From the NCBI GenBank assembly GCA_018398765.1, contig JAHBMJ010000143.1, positions 1 through 40,000 on the forward strand: 40,000 bases of DNA, given 5' to 3'. Source of the stretch: Chromera velia (taxonomy: Eukaryota; Sar; Chromeraceae). The stretch's first letter is position 1. Every line of letters starts with the position of its first letter. Positions 37,985-40,000 of this stretch are shown piece after piece. The translations under genes were made by a program, and so were the position numbers. Below the pieces are notes generated by a model. It saw only the letters and a program-made list of their open reading frames with translations, made no database searches and was not told the origin of the DNA.

Positions 37985-38737
37985 ATGAGATTCGCAAGCA
38001 GCACGGCAGCCTTGCTGCTCGTGTGCTGCGCCTTTCTGTATCCTGTTCGGTCCAAGCGCCTAGACGTCACGCTTGCCCGCTCAGAGGGCACGTCACCCTC
38101 TGTGTGTTCCTGTAGATTCTTTGAGAAGATGGTCTCCCGAATTATGGAGAAAACAGACCAAGGAAGGATCAGGACAGGGGGGTCGATTGATATGAATAAG
38201 ATGACCATGCGTTTCCTTGACCTGGAGCACATGGAAGTCTGGATTCAGGGGATGAAGTTGAACCTTATGGTTGTAGACCCAGGATTCACAGGTGAGAAAC
38301 ACACGACCATCAAGACGAGAGGGGACATTCCGGGAACCCTCGGACGCATCAATCTGCGCGTAGACACAACAGGAAGTGCGCACGAGGACGCACGAACGGG
38401 TTCCTCCGGGATCAATCGAGATGAGGTTTTCTGGAGCAAGCCAGGCAGAACAGAAACGACCAGTCACGCTGACTTTTTTGATATCGAGACTGATGGTACA
38501 GGCGTGAGGGGTGTCTACAACAGCGCGAAGGACTCGATTCTCGGTGCGTTTGACTCGTTCGGTTCCTGGTTGAACAAGAAGGGCGTCATAGACCACCACG
38601 GCAGGGTGGGGTCCTCCTACGAAAACTACGACATCATGGAGGAGTTGGTGGATGACGAAATCCTCCCTGTGCTCTCCTCGGAGTCAAGAGAAATCCATAA
38701 GGGGTCAGCCGGCAGGGGGGGTAGCAGAAAAGTATAG
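37985..38737 (+). CDS. Predicted secreted protein, family not recognised (250 aa if unspliced)
   Basis: The ATG at 37985 opens a classic signal peptide: a short polar N-terminus, the hydrophobic core TAALLLVCCAFLYP and a small-residue cleavage region before SKRLD. The mature region has a Cys pair (CSCRFF) and an amphipathic stretch (LEHMEVWIQGMKLNLMVV), then a hydrophilic tail rich in Gly, Ser and Asp, ending at TAG 38735-38737. I do not recognise the domain. A GTGAGA donor-like site at 38291, right after ACAG, means the first exon could instead end there and join downstream exons such as those from 39272. The unspliced reading is preferred because coding character continues past the site. 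Confidence 0.55.
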   Translation: MRFASSTAALLLVCCAFLYPVRSKRLDVTLARSEGTSPSVCSCRFFEKMVSRIMEKTDQGRIRTGGSIDMNKMTMRFLDLEHMEVWIQGMKLNLMVVDPGFTGEKHTTIKTRGDIPGTLGRINLRVDTTGSAHEDARTGSSGINRDEVFWSKPGRTETTSHADFFDIETDGTGVRGVYNSAKDSILGAFDSFGSWLNKKGVIDHHGRVGSSYENYDIMEELVDDEILPVLSSESREIHKGSAGRGGSRKV

Positions 38738-39271
38738 AAAACGAATGCCAGTCAGCAAAAAGTAAGGGCGAACCACGGAGCCTGGGCAGGAAGAAATAGA
38801 CAAGAAAACAAACGTGGACGCAGATCGAGACAGGCATAGGGTAAGGTAGCCGAACAGTTGTGCATTTAGACCATTGACACTGTCCGTCGTACAGTCCAGC
38901 AAGTATTTAGCCAGGCAAGTAGAATACTTCGCGGTTAGGCGCTGTCAGACAGCCACGTAGTCTCTGAGACAGGAAGAGACAGAGTCACAAGCTTGCAGAA
39001 AGTCTTTCGTCCACTGAAAGAGACAAATACCAGCAACAGCCAACGACACAACCGTCCACAAAGTCAGGTGAAAAGAAGATGTTTCTCAGAACAAGACAGA
39101 CAGCTACATACACATTAAGTAAACAACGGCTGCATGCGGCCCGGTTCCATTGTCTTTCCCCAACAAGATCCGCTTCTTCGAGGTCGCTTGCTGTGTCTAC
39201 CCTCTGTCTTTCCGCTTTTTTGGGTCTGCACATCATTTAGTTTCTTCCCTCTCGCTTACGACGAACTGCAG
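38738..39271. other. Intergenic or intronic, nothing supported
   Basis: No coding stretch that can be fixed by splice signals. It may be an intron if the flanking exons belong to one gene. Confidence 0.4.
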
Positions 39272-39899
39272 AGCGGGAAGGTGGTTCAGGTGTGTCGCGT
39301 TCCGAACGGAGGAGTTTGGAGACCTCCCGTGGGACCAGGTGCCTTGTGACGATAAGGAGGCGGAGATCGACACCAGCAGGCTGTTCAAGAACTTTTACGG
39401 GGCAGAGGCAGACCTAGAGTACCGAGTCGCCGAGATGGACCTCAAAGTGGAGGCGTGCCCTACAGGTGGGTCAGACAGAGAGCTAGGGAGGGGTCTATTG
39501 GCTGATGGATCGCGGTCTTGATGATTGGAAATGGGGAAAATGTGTGTTTGGTGATTCAGTTGAGCCGGTGGGAGAAGGCAAAGACAACAACGAAGGCAAG
39601 GGGAGAGACAAGAAAGAAGATCGCATCACAGAGCTAGACAGCTGTAAGTGCCTAGTCGGATCTCTGCTTGATGAACTTTCACGGCATGCATGTCGGTCGG
39701 GATCTCTCGACTTGCATGTGCAGGAGGATGGATGGATGTGAGGCTGGAGAAGCTGAAAGACTCAACCACCCCCCACTTCAAGATGGAAGTGCGTGCCCCA
39801 GGGAAAGCCGGAGGAGTGCTCGGGGAAAAGAGAGGAATCGTCACTGCCCGAGGGGACCTGAAGGCCAGACTGCTCCCCACAGGATCGCCAAGCCCTGCG
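39272..39899 (+). CDS. Two exons of a partial gene running off the window, family not recognised
   Basis: Exon 39272-39465 follows CTGCAG and ends at GTGGGT. Exon 39724-39899 follows TGTGCAG and ends at GTAAGC. They join in phase across a split Gly codon (PTG-GWMDVRLEKL). The product is hydrophilic with regular beta-like alternation (LEYRVAEMDLKVEA, VRLEKLKDS, HFKMEVRAPGKAGG). The gene continues beyond 40000. Its 5' end is unresolved: it may be the downstream part of the secreted-protein gene at 37985, since both contain an amphipathic L-E-x-x-V/M-type strand region, but no phase-compatible link was found. Confidence 0.5.
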
Positions 39900-40000
39900 G
39901 TAAGCTCGTGGAGAAGAAGAAGAAGAAACCGCTACAGTGAAGTAATGGATTGTAGAAAGAAGGCTTGCATGTGGATGTGAAGTTGATTTCTGGTTCCTCT

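Overview
The window is eukaryotic nuclear DNA. Its genes have GT-AG introns of roughly 90 to 1150 bp. It also carries long microsatellite tracts, AT-rich intergenic DNA and three kinds of transposable element. Nothing bacterial was seen (no operons or ribosome binding sites). The mix of a mitochondrial-type ACSS3-like enzyme, GC-neutral multi-exon genes, very long simple repeats and Ty1/copia plus Ty3/gypsy elements would fit a chromerid-type alga or another protist with a repeat-rich genome. The exact organism is an inference I hold weakly.

Layout. 1-2070: 3' end of an unrecognised + strand gene (two exons joined in phase). 2071-9100: AT-rich or simple-repeat intergenic DNA, with a chain of tetranucleotide arrays at about 5216-6030. 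9121-9722: polypyrimidine tract holding an exact 250-bp tandem duplication. 10086-10345: compound dinucleotide repeat. 11242-12126 (-): membrane protein gene, head-to-head with a five-exon + strand gene (12616-17428, 1191 aa) for a large disordered Gly/Lys- and Pro/Gln-rich protein. 18215-23610: copia-type gag-pol lacking visible LTRs and ending in a poly(A) run, followed by a second short fragment of the same element. 24035-24612: hAT-type MITE with a perfect 8-bp target duplication. 25319-30254 (-): six-exon ACSS3-like acyl-CoA synthetase (655 aa, mitochondrial-type N-terminus). 30797-37233: complete Ty3/gypsy element with two 275-bp LTRs, a PBS-like site, a polypurine tract and a perfect 5-bp target duplication (GCTCG). 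37985-end: a secreted-protein gene and further exons of the same or a following gene.

The most interesting pattern is in the two LTR-type elements. Both keep their pol reading frames over more than 4 kb with no frameshift, yet are broken by many in-frame stops. Every stop can be reached from a sense codon by a single C-to-T or G-to-A transition. The two gypsy LTRs differ at about 16 sites, 15 of them transitions and most in CpA/TpG context. In the copia element one stop (TAA at 22671) is CAA in the partial sister copy at 23700. Together this suggests a RIP-like or methylation-driven C-to-T inactivation process acting on transposons in this genome. Recoding or readthrough is the main alternative.
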